64,000 nt of DNA, taken from NCBI GenBank assembly GCA_947063875.1, contig CAMSTY010000003.1, forward strand, positions 35,075 to 99,074, in the 5' to 3' direction. The translations under genes were made by a program, and so were the position numbers. Source of the DNA: an uncultured bacterium (GTDB taxonomy: Bacteria > Bacillota > Clostridia > Lachnospirales > Lachnospiraceae). Shown piece by piece: positions 63,927-64,000 of the stretch. Under the pieces are notes generated by a model. It saw only the letters and a program-made list of their open reading frames with translations, searched no databases and was not told the DNA's origin. The number at the start of each line of letters is the position of its first letter. The first letter of the stretch is position 1.

Positions 63927-64000
63927 TTCTTTCCCTCCTCTAGCTTAACTTAACCTGTTGTGCTACTTACATAATTCAAACAGCATAATCTGATGACAGG
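63927..64000. other. Right edge with no resolved gene
   Basis: On the minus strand a short frame ends in 'QIMLFELCK' at a TAG near 63965, which could be the tail of a ribD-type gene outside the window, but it is too short to name. Confidence 0.2.

Noticed and set aside
63927..64000. FMN riboswitch ahead of ribE
   Set aside because: None of the conserved RFN-element blocks is present in the 74 bases available; it may lie beyond the edge.

Overview
The window looks like a stretch of a Firmicutes chromosome, most probably a Lachnospiraceae (Clostridia) genome of about average GC. The evidence is the eno-secG-rnr-smpB order, the Rex repressor, a T-box leader ahead of pheST, a DUF6449-type ABC permease, a JetA/DUF5716 protein, strong GGAGG ribosome sites, and sigma-A-type promoters with 17-bp spacers. 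Genus and species cannot be fixed from the sequence alone. Nearly all genes lie on the minus strand. Plus-strand exceptions are a GntR-type fragment at the left edge, a LysR regulator and an ABC-F ATPase.

Layout, left to right. 1-3.1 kb: end of an FCD/GntR regulator, facing a small catabolic-looking operon (MBL-fold hydrolase, Tm-1-like/UPF0261 protein, class II aldolase). 3.3-12.3 kb: three uncharacterised genes, namely a 1740-residue DUF4132 protein, a 169-residue partner and a ~1024-residue polytopic membrane protein. 12.5-14.8 kb: MATE exporter and ZIP metal transporter. 14.9-18.5 kb: purine operon purE-purM-purN-purD behind a clear promoter. 18.5-19.2 kb: a gene-poor stretch with a large palindrome. 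19.2-22.8 kb: ilvE, aspA and a divergent LysR gene whose promoter overlaps that of aspA. 22.8-27.2 kb: smpB, rnr, secG, eno. 27.3-28.3 kb: an Rpn/YhgA-like nuclease gene split by a frameshift in an A-run. 28.4-32.5 kb: a structured intergenic element, then pheST with a T-box. 32.5-36 kb: YkgJ-type Cys-cluster protein, nagB, a GT51 transglycosylase and a hemerythrin-domain protein.

36.1-44.9 kb holds two ABC systems. One is a MacA/MacB-like operon (adaptor, ATPase, two near-identical permeases) with a G9 tract inside one of its candidate promoters. The other is a GntR-ATPase-permease operon of the YtrA type with an inverted-repeat operator. 45-52.6 kb: a MATE exporter, then JetA, JetB and JetC homologues (Wadjet/MksFEB-type SMC complex) and aroD, closely packed or overlapping; no JetD nuclease gene is present. 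52.7-57.9 kb: CorC-like CBS protein, orphan MazF, alr, nnr (NAD(P)H-hydrate repair) and rex. 58-61.5 kb: a Sel1-repeat protein and an ABC-F protein, divergently transcribed. 61.5-63.9 kb: riboflavin genes ribE-ribBA-ribH; ribD and any FMN riboswitch would lie beyond the right edge.

Most of the window is housekeeping metabolism. The parts most worth follow-up are the JetD-less JetABC operon joined to aroD, the DUF4132 trio, the poly-G promoter ahead of the MacAB-like operon and the frameshifted Rpn gene. All calls are by reading the sequence and recalling families; no database search was run.
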